From the NCBI GenBank assembly GCA_000746765.1, contig JOSY01000069.1:1-64000 (forward strand): a stretch of DNA of 64,000 bases, written 5' to 3'. Below the pieces are notes generated by a model that made no database searches, was not told the origin of the DNA, and saw nothing but the letters and a program-made list of their open reading frames with translations. Below are positions 42,423 through 51,029 of this stretch, in pieces (position 1 is the stretch's first letter; every line of letters starts with the position of its first letter). The DNA comes from Marine Group I thaumarchaeote SCGC AAA799-D11. GTDB lineage: Archaea; Thermoproteota; Nitrososphaeria; Nitrososphaerales; Nitrosopumilaceae. The position numbers and the translations under genes were made by a program.

Positions 42423-45074
42423 CTATCCAGAAGTACAACCACTAAATCCACATTCAATGCAGATACTACAACCTTCTACAAATACAAGGTTGTTCTTACA
42501 TGTTGGACATAGACGATCTTCTGCAACCTCTTCTTGTTGTAGCGGTTCAGATTTGATTTCTTCGTCATGAACTTTCAATGCAAGTGCTGCATTAACTTGT
42601 GATTTGATGTATGGATTTGTAATTTGTGTTGTAACATAATCTGTTACATGTTCACTTGGCATAACATCAAATGTTTTTTCTGCATTTTCACTTGTCATGT
42701 GAAGCACTTGTTTGTGTCTAGAGCCATCACGATATACTGTGATACCTTTGAGACCAATTTCGTGTGCTAGCAGATATGCAGATTTTACGTCTTCTGCTGT
42801 TACATCATATGGCATGTTGATTGTTTTTGCAATTGCATTTCCAATCCAGTCTTGCCATACACCTTGAGCCATCAAGTGATCAGCCCAGTGAATATCCATT
42901 GCAGTTACAAAGACATCTTGCATCCATTGAGGAATTTCATCAATTCCTTTCAATGAACCATAGTTGTCTGCAATCTTTGCAAGAATTTCATCGTTGTAAA
43001 GATTATTTTCTTTTAGGACTTGTTCTACAATTTTGTTTGTGTAGAAGAATCTTCCTACAGTAACTCTCTTTTCAAATACCAATGCAAATGCAGGTTCCAT
43101 TCCGTTTGAACAGTCTGCAATCATTGACAGTGTACCTGTTGGGGCCACTGTTGTTGTTAGGACATTTCTTACTCCATATTGTTTTATTTTTTCAATTAAT
43201 GCATCCCATTCATAGGAGTGAGATTCTTTTGGTTTTTCATAATATCCTGCAACAGGAATCTTTCCTTCAGGATATTCTGTCTTGGAACATAGTGGGAATT
43301 CGCCACGAGACTTTGCAAGGGCTACACTTTCTTCCATGGAATAGTATGTTAGGGTTTCAGATAATTTGGATTGTAGTTCATATCCCTCTTTGGAGTTATA
43401 TGGGATTCTTAGTTTGTACAAGAGATCTGCTACTCCCATTACACCTAATCCAATTCTTCGAGATTCTTTTGATGCTACGTTGATCTCTGGGACTGGATAG
43501 TGATTAACATCAATGATGTTATCAAGGAATCTTGTAGTCTTTCTGATTGTCTCTTCATATCTTTGCCAATCAAATTCATAGGTTCCATCGGCTTGTCTCT
43601 TTACGAGATTTACCAAATTGATAGAACCAAGATTACATGATTCGTATGGGTAAAGACTTTGTTCACCACATGGATTTGTTGCACGTAATGGTGCTTGTCT
43701 TGCTTTTGCAAATACATTGTATTTGTTAATTTGATCAAAGAAGATCAAACCAGGTTCTGCACTTTTCCATGCAGATAATGCAATCAAGTCAATTAGTTGA
43801 TGTGCGTTGATTTCTTTGACTGGTTTTTTATCACGAGGACTACGTAGAACGTAGTTACCGTCACTAGTGTTTACAAGTGCATGCCAAAAGTCTTCCCAAA
43901 CACCAACACTGACGTTAAAGTTTTCTAAAACACCAGGCTCGGTTTTGTTTGTGATGAATTTTTCAACATCTGGATGCCATGCTTCAATTATACCCATGTT
44001 TGCACCACGTCTCTTTCCTCCTTGTTTAACAACTTCAGTTACAGTGTTAATGATGTTCATGAAAGACACTGGACCTGATGCAACACCTGATGTTGATGCT
44101 ACAATGTCACCTTCTTCACGAAGATCAGAGTAGTTGATTCCAACTCCACCACCAGATTTGAAGATTAATGCTGCATCAGAAGTTGATTTCATAATTTCTT
44201 CCATGCCATCTTGCATTCCAAGTACAAAGCATGCAGAGAGTTGACCTAGTCTTCCACCTGCATTCATCATTGTTGGAGAGTTTGGCAAAAAGTCTTGTGA
44301 AACCATCAGATCAAAGTACTCAGTGATTTTGTCTGCATAGATATCAAGTTTCTTTGCTGCAAGTAGTGTCAAAAGTTCTTTGAAGCTTACTTTCATCTGA
44401 CCTTTGTTTGCAAGTGTTACATAGTGGTTGATGAGTGATCTGAAATGCCATTTATTGAAGAAATAGTCTCCGACTTTGAATTTGTAGTCAAAGGCATCTA
44501 GTTTTTCAAGATAGGACTTTGCTTCTTCTACATCTTGTTTTGAATTTCCAGATTTGTCAAATACTTGTGCATCATACATGAGATCACCTATTCCGACGAG
44601 TATTGCTACTCTCTCAAACATTTGAGTTGGAGATTCAATAATCTCATTCTTTCCATTTCTGAAAAGATATCTTGATGCCAAAACTCTAAGACAATTCAAG
44701 TCAAACTTTTTGGAAACTGGATCAAGGGCCTTTAGATTCAAGACCTTCATTTTCTCGTCTCTTAGCTTTCTTCTCTCATGACGATAAACGATGTATGCTT
44801 TTGCAATATCGCTATTACCACTGTCAATCAAAGTAGACTCTACAATATCTTGAATATCTTCAACTGTAGGAGTTCTCGAACTTGTAAATCCCTGTTCGAC
44901 TAATTTGTTAACAACATTATCTGCTAACTGATCGGCTAGACCACGGTCGGCTTTAGAGGTGGCAGCCAATGCCCTGAAAATGGCATTTGAAATTTTATCT
45001 TTATTGAAAGCCGTTACTGCGCCACTGCGCTTACGGATCTCATTGATAGTATTTTCTATTTGTGAATTATCCAT
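42423..45074 (-). CDS. nrdJ: Adenosylcobalamin-dependent (class II) ribonucleotide reductase
   Basis: Makes deoxyribonucleotides with a B12 radical. An N-terminal ATP cone (RKRSGAVTAFNKDKISNAIF), the substrate site SACFVLGMQDGMEEI, KSGGGVGINYSDLR, NPCGEQSLYPYESCNLGSIN, TTTVAPTGTLSMIA, and the C-terminal redox cysteines (CPTCKNN, CSICIECGFSGCTSG) are visible. The start is ATG 45074: TATA-like CATTTATA (45111-45118) would start RNA near 45089 and GGGGAG lies 6 bases before that ATG, while the ORF-track start at 45104 precedes the RNA start. The cobalamin genes at 8-12 kb supply its cofactor. Confidence 0.93.
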   Translation of the reverse strand: MDNSQIENTINEIRKRSGAVTAFNKDKISNAIFRALAATSKADRGLADQLADNVVNKLVEQGFTSSRTPTVEDIQDIVESTLIDSGNSDIAKAYIVYRHERRKLRDEKMKVLNLKALDPVSKKFDLNCLRVLASRYLFRNGKNEIIESPTQMFERVAILVGIGDLMYDAQVFDKSGNSKQDVEEAKSYLEKLDAFDYKFKVGDYFFNKWHFRSLINHYVTLANKGQMKVSFKELLTLLAAKKLDIYADKITEYFDLMVSQDFLPNSPTMMNAGGRLGQLSACFVLGMQDGMEEIMKSTSDAALIFKSGGGVGINYSDLREEGDIVASTSGVASGPVSFMNIINTVTEVVKQGGKRRGANMGIIEAWHPDVEKFITNKTEPGVLENFNVSVGVWEDFWHALVNTSDGNYVLRSPRDKKPVKEINAHQLIDLIALSAWKSAEPGLIFFDQINKYNVFAKARQAPLRATNPCGEQSLYPYESCNLGSINLVNLVKRQADGTYEFDWQRYEETIRKTTRFLDNIIDVNHYPVPEINVASKESRRIGLGVMGVADLLYKLRIPYNSKEGYELQSKLSETLTYYSMEESVALAKSRGEFPLCSKTEYPEGKIPVAGYYEKPKESHSYEWDALIEKIKQYGVRNVLTTTVAPTGTLSMIADCSNGMEPAFALVFEKRVTVGRFFYTNKIVEQVLKENNLYNDEILAKIADNYGSLKGIDEIPQWMQDVFVTAMDIHWADHLMAQGVWQDWIGNAIAKTINMPYDVTAEDVKSAYLLAHEIGLKGITVYRDGSRHKQVLHMTSENAEKTFDVMPSEHVTDYVTTQITNPYIKSQVNAALALKVHDEEIKSEPLQQEEVAEDRLCPTCKNNLVFVEGCSICIECGFSGCTSG

Positions 45075-45110
45075 TATAATCTCCCCGCAAGAGGTTATGA
45101 TCAATATGGG

Positions 45111-45118
45111 TATAAATG
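45111..45118 (-). promoter_or_regulatory. TATA box of nrdJ
   Basis: CATTTATA on the minus strand, about 40 bases before ATG 45074; unlike most genes here nrdJ would have a short leader of about 15 bases with a GGGGAG ribosome-binding site. Confidence 0.5.
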
Positions 45119-45208
45119 GTTTGTCAGTTTTTGTCTTGAACTTCGGTTCAAAAAATTTGACAACGCTACTATGAAGTTCATAATGGCATAACTTTCACAA
45201 TATACGAT

Positions 45209-45253
45209 GATCGCAAAGATCTGAAACAGATCAAAAAGTTTCTAAAAATGATC
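45209..45253. promoter_or_regulatory. Cluster of four GATC sites upstream of nrdJ
   Basis: GATC occurs at 45209, 45218, 45229 and 45250, spaced 9, 11 and 21 bases apart, close to whole helical turns, with another at 45099. It lies between the nrdJ promoter and the end of the NrdD-like regulator gene. GATC is self-complementary, so this may be a multimeric operator or a methylation-sensitive region. Confidence 0.4.
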
Positions 45254-45278
45254 GTAACTAGTTTTTCAATTATGAATT

Positions 45279-47447
45279 TCAGACAACGTATGGAGACTTA
45301 CACTTTGGACACTTGTCTTCAAATGGTTCGTCTTTGAAACCACACTCACCACAGATTGCAATCTCCTGAACTGGTTTGAATGAGGTTGTAAGTTCGGATG
45401 TCTTCTCAATTGCCTTTTTGATTTCTGCAGGCTTTGCATCTTTGCCAATTTTTAGTGTGACAAACAAACCACCATTTAGCAACTTTGCAAGTTTGTTGCA
45501 TTCAGAGATAGGCTCACTCTTGGCAGTATAATCGGAGATTTCAGAAGCATCAATAGTAATTCCTTCAGAGTAAGAGTCTCCTTCCATGGAGTTTAGTGAG
45601 GAGTTTTTGCCGTATTTCTCACCATCAAGTGTGGCAAATCGGGTTGCACTCTCAGTCTCAGTCATACAAATAGCCACAGTATCACCTAATTCTTTGCCTT
45701 TTTTGGCTCCAACATCGACTGCAGTCTCAATTACCTTGTGAAGTATTTCACGACCTTCCTTGTTATCCTGGAATCCAAGGATGTTAAAGACTGCCTCCTT
45801 GAGGCCTACTAGATTAACTACAAGTGAAACATTGCTTTTTTGCATATATTGGGTATTTTTGGCCAAAATTGGGTTCAAGCCACGTCTGGTCAAATCTGAA
45901 ATGTCTTTCTTTCTTAACGCCATTGAAGACAAAGCTGGTTTCATGAGCAATGCCAATCTTGCTCTAAAGTAAGTTTCATCTTTGTTTGATTCAAATGCCA
46001 ATCTTGGAAGATTGATTGAAACTGACTCAAGCATAATTGAAAGTGGGCCAGAGTTCTTAGTGGAGCCATTGGTAACACCATGACTTGATGTTTGTCCTTT
46101 AGCAAACATTACTTTTCCACCAAGTGAAATTATTTCAGATGCAGTTGCTGAAACATCTGTAATCTTTCCCTTTTCATTATCTATGATTAAACCGATCTTT
46201 GGAATTGGAGTGAGCTTTGTGTAGTTTTTGTATGCATTGATAATTGAATTAATTATTTTTGTATCAGATCCTAATTGCAATCTAATTGAAACGTTAGTGC
46301 TTGATTTGTTGTATTTAGAAGTTGTAGATGCAGTTGCAAATGCTGCAGTTAATTTTTGTTCTAGTTCTGGAAGTGACTTTGAGTGTTTTGAGAACAGTGA
46401 AACTAATCCATCAAGTACAATTTCTTGTGAAGCTTCTTTTGAAAGAAGTGAAATTACAACAGACAATGCACTTGTGATTTCATCAAGTTGTTTTGATGCA
46501 GGAATTCTTGAAACATCAAGATATTTTCCGCCAAGATCAATTCCATCTTCGATTAATTCTTTAACATTAACAAATATTGTATCAGGTATCATTGACCAGA
46601 TTCCAGGATTTGCAATGTGCAGATCACCAGAAAGATGAGAGTCAGCTACATCTTTTGGTAAGATGTTTGTAAGAAGGTGTTCAGCAAAAACTCTTTGACC
46701 TGTTTTAAACAAGAGACCTTCAGCACCATTATCGACATTGTCCAAGTTAGTAATCATCTCTTGAACATCAAACACTGGCAAGCCTAGGCGTGCAAGCTTG
46801 TTGCGGTATTCCTCATGACCGTGCTCAAGCAGCACAGAGTTTACCATTTCTCGAATAAGTGAGCCTGTAAGATAGGTGGTTTGATACTTGTAAATTCTAT
46901 TTTCAACTTCTTCAGTAATTTTTTGTGCTAGTTCAAGTGGTAGGCTGCCCTCACGTACCAAAGACTGAATAATTTTATGGGAATTAAATTCCTCAATTGA
47001 TTCGTGTGATGTTCTAACATACATCTTTCCGCTTTCAATAATTGATCTTTCTTCAATTTGTCTGGCTAAGCTTAAAACTAATTTTCCGAGATTTGTAATT
47101 GTGTAACGTCTTTCAGATTTGTTTAATGCAACAAGTGATTGTCTAAGTAATTTTCTCAAGTGGTATGCAAATTTTCCACTCTCTTTTTTTGATTTGAATC
47201 CAGCTAGGGATTTTAATTCTGAATAAGTCAGAGGGCCTTTTGAATTTAGAATTCTCAAGATATCAATTCTGTTAGGACTTGCCATTACAGAGAAGATCAT
47301 TCTGACACGTTTTGATGTAGATTGTAAAATTCCACCGCGTTTTTGTGAATCCGAATCATCATCTAAGTCTGCATCTAGATCATCATCCATATCGGCATCT
47401 AGATCACCTTCTAGATCCATTTCTAATTCTTCATCACTCATTTTCAT
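45279..47447 (-). CDS. NrdD-derived protein with winged helix and ATP cone, putative regulator
   Basis: A 722-residue mosaic. An acidic N-terminus (residues 1-35) is followed by an ArsR-like winged helix (ASPNRIDILRILNSKGPLTYSELK), an ATP-cone domain (VRTSHESIEEFNSHKIIQSL, GSLIREMVNSVLLEHGHEEY), and a long NrdD-like body (GDLHIANPGIWSMIPDTIFVNV, ATRFATLDGEKYGKN). It ends with a zinc site (CGECGFKDEPFEDKCPKC) where the glycyl-radical segment of class III reductases should follow; the RVxGY motif is absent. It is therefore probably not a reductase but a nucleotide-sensing transcription regulator of the nrdJ gene next door. That role is inference. Confidence 0.82.
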   Translation of the reverse strand: MKMSDEELEMDLEGDLDADMDDDLDADLDDDSDSQKRGGILQSTSKRVRMIFSVMASPNRIDILRILNSKGPLTYSELKSLAGFKSKKESGKFAYHLRKLLRQSLVALNKSERRYTITNLGKLVLSLARQIEERSIIESGKMYVRTSHESIEEFNSHKIIQSLVREGSLPLELAQKITEEVENRIYKYQTTYLTGSLIREMVNSVLLEHGHEEYRNKLARLGLPVFDVQEMITNLDNVDNGAEGLLFKTGQRVFAEHLLTNILPKDVADSHLSGDLHIANPGIWSMIPDTIFVNVKELIEDGIDLGGKYLDVSRIPASKQLDEITSALSVVISLLSKEASQEIVLDGLVSLFSKHSKSLPELEQKLTAAFATASTTSKYNKSSTNVSIRLQLGSDTKIINSIINAYKNYTKLTPIPKIGLIIDNEKGKITDVSATASEIISLGGKVMFAKGQTSSHGVTNGSTKNSGPLSIMLESVSINLPRLAFESNKDETYFRARLALLMKPALSSMALRKKDISDLTRRGLNPILAKNTQYMQKSNVSLVVNLVGLKEAVFNILGFQDNKEGREILHKVIETAVDVGAKKGKELGDTVAICMTETESATRFATLDGEKYGKNSSLNSMEGDSYSEGITIDASEISDYTAKSEPISECNKLAKLLNGGLFVTLKIGKDAKPAEIKKAIEKTSELTTSFKPVQEIAICGECGFKDEPFEDKCPKCKSPYVV

Positions 47448-47498
47448 GTATCTTTCTAAAAAAACGCACTAATTAAGACTTATGACAGTATGATTTTG

Positions 47499-47588
47499 GA
47501 TCGAAATTGATCATTTTTCTAAATGCATTGAAAGGTTTTAGATCGATTTTTTAAAAATTATAAAAAAAAAGATCAAATATGATAGATC
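47499..47588. promoter_or_regulatory. GATC sites upstream of the NrdD-like regulator gene
   Basis: GATC at 47499, 47509, 47541, 47571 and 47585 within about 90 bases upstream of the 47447 start, spacings 10, 32, 30 and 14. This parallels the GATC cluster before nrdJ and suggests a common binding site for both genes. Confidence 0.35.
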
Positions 47589-47748
47589 ATTTTTCTTGAA
47601 CATCTAATGAAAACTCGGATGTAGAGAGTTTCTGTCCACATGACGGACATTTTCCACTGTAAGGATTCATTACATCTTTTAGAGATTTTAACATCTTCAT
47701 GTTTGTGATCTTTTCACCACATTTTCCACATGTTACTTCTACTGACAT
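47587..47748 (-). CDS. Small zinc-ribbon protein (53 aa), missed by ORF track
   Basis: Read from intergenic DNA: ATG at 47748, stop TGA at 47587. The product MSVEVTCGKCGEKITNMKML continues to GKCPSCGQKLSTSEF, giving two CxxC pairs of a classic zinc ribbon. It is probably a nucleic-acid-binding or regulatory adaptor. It lies upstream of the NrdD-like gene on the same strand, separated by 139 bases. Confidence 0.75.
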   Translation of the reverse strand: MSVEVTCGKCGEKITNMKMLKSLKDVMNPYSGKCPSCGQKLSTSEFSLDVQEK

Positions 47749-47818
47749 GAAAACAATCAGTATTACAAAATAATTAAAAATCGATTTTGATTTTTTTTAA
47801 TAATTCAAACAAATAATT

Positions 47819-48184
47819 TTACTGTTTTTCGATGATGATTCCTCGTTCATCAAAACCAGTGATTTTTGCCGGAGTTCCAACTGGAAGATCAGCAGGGGTG
47901 GCAATTCCACCCATAAATCCTGAAATCCTCAAATCAGAGTTATCTAGTTTGAGCACCACAAAGGCATATGGGGTGTATTTCTCAAAGCCTGCAGGAGGCA
48001 CGGTAATTATGGTATAGGTGGCAACTTTGCCAACACCGTCTAAAAGCACATCCTCAAAACCCTTACTACCACACTCCCTACAGAAATAAGCAGTAGACAG
48101 GTGAAGGTATCCACAATCAGTACATTTGTGAGTTAGTAGTTTGCCGTTTTTGGCATTTTCAATTACTTGTTCTTCAATTGACAT
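47819..48184 (-). CDS. Zn-ribbon/OB-fold (DUF35) protein, thiolase partner
   Basis: A 121-residue protein with a rubredoxin-like zinc ribbon (HKCTDCGYLHLSTAYFCREC) and an OB-fold (GVGKVATYTIITVPPAGFEK). Such DUF35 proteins form complexes with SCP-type thiolases and HMG-CoA synthases in archaea and may hold or channel CoA intermediates. The start is ATG 48184 (MSIEEQVIEN); the ORF-track start 17 codons earlier lies inside the thiolase gene. It starts 1 base after the thiolase stop. Confidence 0.9.
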   Translation of the reverse strand: MSIEEQVIENAKNGKLLTHKCTDCGYLHLSTAYFCRECGSKGFEDVLLDGVGKVATYTIITVPPAGFEKYTPYAFVVLKLDNSDLRISGFMGGIATPADLPVGTPAKITGFDERGIIIEKQ

Positions 48185-48185
48185 T

Positions 48186-49349
48186 TTACACACTCTGGAA
48201 AACATGAACAGCACAACTTGCGCCAGTTGCACCAAAGTTATGAGTTAAACCAATCTTTGCATCTTTAACAGTTCTTTCTCCAGCGTTTCCAGTCAATTGA
48301 TCATATACTTCAACAACTTGTCCAACACCAGTAGCTCCAATTGGATGTCCTTTTGATTTAAGACCGCCTGATGGATTAATTGAGATATCAGAATTTAATG
48401 ATGTTCTGCCTTCACGTACAGCTTCAACGCCTTTTCCTTTTTCAAAGAAACCCAAGTCTTCAGTGTCAACAACTTCGGCAATTGTAAAACAGTCATGTAC
48501 TTCTGCAAAGTCTACATCTTTTGCAGTAATGCCTGCCATCTTGTATGCACTAGCTGCTGCAAGTTTTGTACTTGGAATTGTTGTCATGTGATCACGTCCT
48601 TGCAATGCAGCAGGAGAACCACCACGACCTGAACCAATACATTCAACATAATCACCACCGTGTTCTTTTGCAAACTTTTCAGAACAAAGAATTACAGAAC
48701 TTGCTCCATCTGAGAATGGACAGCAATCAAATAGTTTTAGTGGACTTGCAACTACTGCAGAGTTCATTACATCATCAATAGTAATTTTTTTCTGCATGTG
48801 AGCTTTTGGATTTAGTACACCATTGTCGTGATTCTTTACTGCAACTCTTGCAAAGTCTTCTTCAGTTGTGTTAAACTCTGTCATGTAAGCTCTTGCCATT
48901 GATGCAAACAATCCTGGAAATGATGCACCGGCTTGACCCTCATAGAAAAAGTCTGAACAATATGCAAAGTAAGTTGTAGTCCATTCAGTTCCAGTATGAG
49001 TTACTTTCTCAACACCAGTAACTAAAAGACAATCGTAAAATCCTGCTGCAACGTTGGCATATGCCTCTCTAAATGATACAGAGCCACTTCCACATGCAGA
49101 CTCTATTGTTAATGATGGTTTGTCTGGAATACCTAATCTACTCATCAAGACAGGACCAATGTGTACCTGTTTGTCTGCGACTCCAAATACGTTTGAGATG
49201 TAGGATGCATCAATATCTTTAGGAGAAATTCCGGCACTCTCTATGGCTGCAACTGATGCATGAGTAGTAATATCAGCAATACTATCTGCTAATTTTCCAT
49301 ACTTGGTGCTACCTGCGCCAAGAACACAAACCTTTTCCACAAATGTCAC
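48186..49349 (-). CDS. Acetyl-CoA acetyltransferase, SCP-x type thiolase
   Basis: Condenses or cleaves acyl-CoA units. The 387-residue protein has the nucleophile Cys in IESACGSGSVSF (about 90), HDCFTIAEV with His, and GGLKSKGHPIGATG near the C-terminus. It can serve either mevalonate synthesis or the acetoacetyl-CoA beta-ketothiolase step of the 3-hydroxypropionate/4-hydroxybutyrate cycle. Co-operonic DUF35 protein follows by 1 base, a common pairing. Confidence 0.9.
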   Translation of the reverse strand: MTFVEKVCVLGAGSTKYGKLADSIADITTHASVAAIESAGISPKDIDASYISNVFGVADKQVHIGPVLMSRLGIPDKPSLTIESACGSGSVSFREAYANVAAGFYDCLLVTGVEKVTHTGTEWTTTYFAYCSDFFYEGQAGASFPGLFASMARAYMTEFNTTEEDFARVAVKNHDNGVLNPKAHMQKKITIDDVMNSAVVASPLKLFDCCPFSDGASSVILCSEKFAKEHGGDYVECIGSGRGGSPAALQGRDHMTTIPSTKLAAASAYKMAGITAKDVDFAEVHDCFTIAEVVDTEDLGFFEKGKGVEAVREGRTSLNSDISINPSGGLKSKGHPIGATGVGQVVEVYDQLTGNAGERTVKDAKIGLTHNFGATGASCAVHVFQSV

Positions 49350-49396
49350 TGACCCAAGTCCCTATAAAAATCGTTTTAGTAATTTCAATACAGAAC

Positions 49397-49855
49397 ATGC
49401 CATCAAAAAAACTTCAGACAGTACAGATCAAAAAGACAATAGTAAGACATTCAGTCAAAACTACAAAGTCAAAAACTAATGTATTCAAAAAAGAGATTAT
49501 TCAATATCTAGATGGGAACGGGTATCTTTCCTGGTCATCAAAAGACAAAAAATACATGATTCTTGGAACAAATTCTCCAAAAAACGGGTTGGTTCCATGT
49601 CCTCAATGTAAAGTAGGTGAACTTATGGTAATTCGTTCTAGAACAACAAGAAAGCGGTTCATGGGCTGCTCTAACTTTTATGGTGGATGTAAGGCATCAT
49701 CACCACTATTACAAAAAGCAAAACTCAGAGCAACAAAGAGTCCTTGTGGTGTTTGCAAATGGCCAATGATAATTTTTCGCTATTCACGAAAACAACAGTG
49801 GACTAAACAATGTTCTAACTTTAATTGCAAAAGCAGAGTCAAGCCTTCAAAGTAG
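49397..49855 (+). CDS. Topoisomerase I C-terminal-type zinc-finger protein
   Basis: A basic N-terminal tail (MPSKKLQTVQIKKTIVRHSV) is followed by a small domain and two topoisomerase-type zinc fingers (CPQCKVGELMVIRSRTTRKRFMGCSNFYGGC and CGVCKWPMIIF, CSNFNC). Such fingers bind single-stranded DNA. There is no topoisomerase catalytic domain. I place the start at ATG 49397, not the ORF-track one at 49343 overlapping the divergent thiolase gene. Tail-to-tail overlap of 17 bases with the nitrilase gene. Confidence 0.8.
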   Translation: MPSKKLQTVQIKKTIVRHSVKTTKSKTNVFKKEIIQYLDGNGYLSWSSKDKKYMILGTNSPKNGLVPCPQCKVGELMVIRSRTTRKRFMGCSNFYGGCKASSPLLQKAKLRATKSPCGVCKWPMIIFRYSRKQQWTKQCSNFNCKSRVKPSK

Positions 49856-50645
49856 GATAGACATCTGTTCTTCTGTTCTTTAGCAGAGGTAAGACTTTGC
49901 GAGTTTGTTTTACTTTTTTGAGATCAATGTTTGCATATCCAATACCTTGTTTCTTTTTCATGTCAAGTAAAATTTTTCCATATGGATCTACAACTAAACT
50001 TCTTCCACAGTAAATGTTTCCAACTTGATCAGGTGCAATGACATAACAACCATTTTCAATTGCACGTGTCTTGTTAATCGTAATCCAGTGTTCTTCTTTC
50101 ATGTTACCCTTTACCCAAGCTGATGGTGCAACTAATACTTCAGAGCCTGCAGCTGCAAGTGAACGTGACATTTCTGGAAAACGTAAATCATAACATATCA
50201 TCATTCCGACTTTGCCAACTGCAGTCTTTACAGGCTTTGCAATCTTCGAGCCTGATGCCATCTTGTCTGATTCTCTAAAACCTAACGCATCATAGAGATG
50301 AATTTTTCTATACGTAGAAATCACTTTACCAGATTTGTCAATTACAAACGAAGTATCATAGACTCTGTCTTTCTTTCTACTCTTCTCATAAAAAGAGCCT
50401 ATAACTTGAATATGGTTTTCTTTTGCAGCCTTTGCAATAGTCTTTACAAAGTTTCCGTTAATGGTTTCAGCTAGAGAGGCAAGTTGCTTTGGTGTTTGAG
50501 AAGAGTTTGTGTAAAACATCATAAACTCTGGGAATGCACACAATGTTGCATTTTTAGAAGCTGCCTTTTCAATGTATGAAATAATTTTTTTGAGATTGGT
50601 TTCTTTATTTGTTGATGCTTTGAATTGCACAACTGCAGCTTTCAT
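49839..50645 (-). CDS. Carbon-nitrogen hydrolase (nitrilase superfamily, Nit type)
   Basis: A 268-residue amidase-like protein with the Glu-Lys-Cys triad: Glu in LCAFPEFMM, Lys in TYRKIHLYDA, Cys in MICYDLRFPEM. Related enzymes are omega-amidases or deaminated-glutathione amidases. The ATG at 50645 (MKAAVVQF) is preferred, with a TATA-like GTTTATCC about 25 bases upstream. An inverted repeat (50684-50710) lies just upstream of that promoter. Confidence 0.9.
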   Translation of the reverse strand: MKAAVVQFKASTNKETNLKKIISYIEKAASKNATLCAFPEFMMFYTNSSQTPKQLASLAETINGNFVKTIAKAAKENHIQVIGSFYEKSRKKDRVYDTSFVIDKSGKVISTYRKIHLYDALGFRESDKMASGSKIAKPVKTAVGKVGMMICYDLRFPEMSRSLAAAGSEVLVAPSAWVKGNMKEEHWITINKTRAIENGCYVIAPDQVGNIYCGRSLVVDPYGKILLDMKKKQGIGYANIDLKKVKQTRKVLPLLKNRRTDVYPTLKA

Positions 50646-50683
50646 TGTAAAACAATAATCAAATGACAATAAAAGGATAAACT

Positions 50684-50710
50684 AATGGTACAATCGCAAA
50701 ATGTACCATT
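50684..50710. promoter_or_regulatory. Inverted repeat AATGGTACA-9-TGTACCATT
   Basis: Two perfect 9-base arms separated by 9 bases, immediately upstream of the promoter of the nitrilase gene. It could be an operator or a terminator hairpin for a transcript coming from the left. Function not determined. Confidence 0.4.
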
Positions 50711-50773
50711 TTCTTCTTATGCAAAGTCGTTCTAATAGAATCATACCGACCATAGTGTGTATGTCATACCTGC

Positions 50774-50809
50774 GACTGGACAGGAGGAGTCATCCAGTCA
50801 AATTTTTTT
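50774..50809 (+). terminator. Hairpin followed by T-tract
   Basis: GACTGGA (50774-50780) pairs with TCCAGTC (50793-50799), then AAATTTTTTT. It resembles an intrinsic terminator on the plus strand. No plus-strand gene precedes it closely. It may end a short RNA from about 50735, where CATAC/GTATG can also pair, or merely sit after the tautomerase gene. Confidence 0.35.
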
Positions 50810-50819
50810 AAAAAAATAA

Positions 50820-50996
50820 TTAAAGTTGGTTTCCTGCCAAAAACCAATTTTCTTTTGGATTGTCTTCAAAAACAACAATAACGTGATTTTCTTTTGTTTT
50901 TAGAATCTCAACTGCTGATTTTGTGATTGCTTTTGCGTATTCGTCTTTTTGTTCCTGAGTTCTTCCAGGATACATTGACACTGTAATCAATGGCAT
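50820..50996 (-). CDS. 4-oxalocrotonate tautomerase family protein (58 aa), missed by ORF track
   Basis: Read from intergenic DNA: ATG at 50996, stop at 50820. The product begins MPLITVSMYPGRTQEQKDEY with the catalytic Pro2 and a typical length of 58, followed by KAITKSAVEILKTKENHVIVVFEDNPKENW. These small enzymes tautomerise or isomerise keto acids. Neighbours are nitrilase and rhomboid; no pathway is obvious. Start and frame look clear. Confidence 0.85.
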   Translation of the reverse strand: MPLITVSMYPGRTQEQKDEYAKAITKSAVEILKTKENHVIVVFEDNPKENWFLAGNQL

Positions 50997-51029
50997 GAAA
51001 ATTCAAACTAGGGTCAGGAATTTATGCTT

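Noticed and set aside
43082-43483. 133-aa plus-strand ORF inside nrdJ
   Set aside because: Lies wholly within a well-supported reading frame on the other strand.
48566-48781. 71-aa plus-strand ORF opposite the thiolase
   Set aside because: His/Leu/Gln-rich shadow of the thiolase gene.
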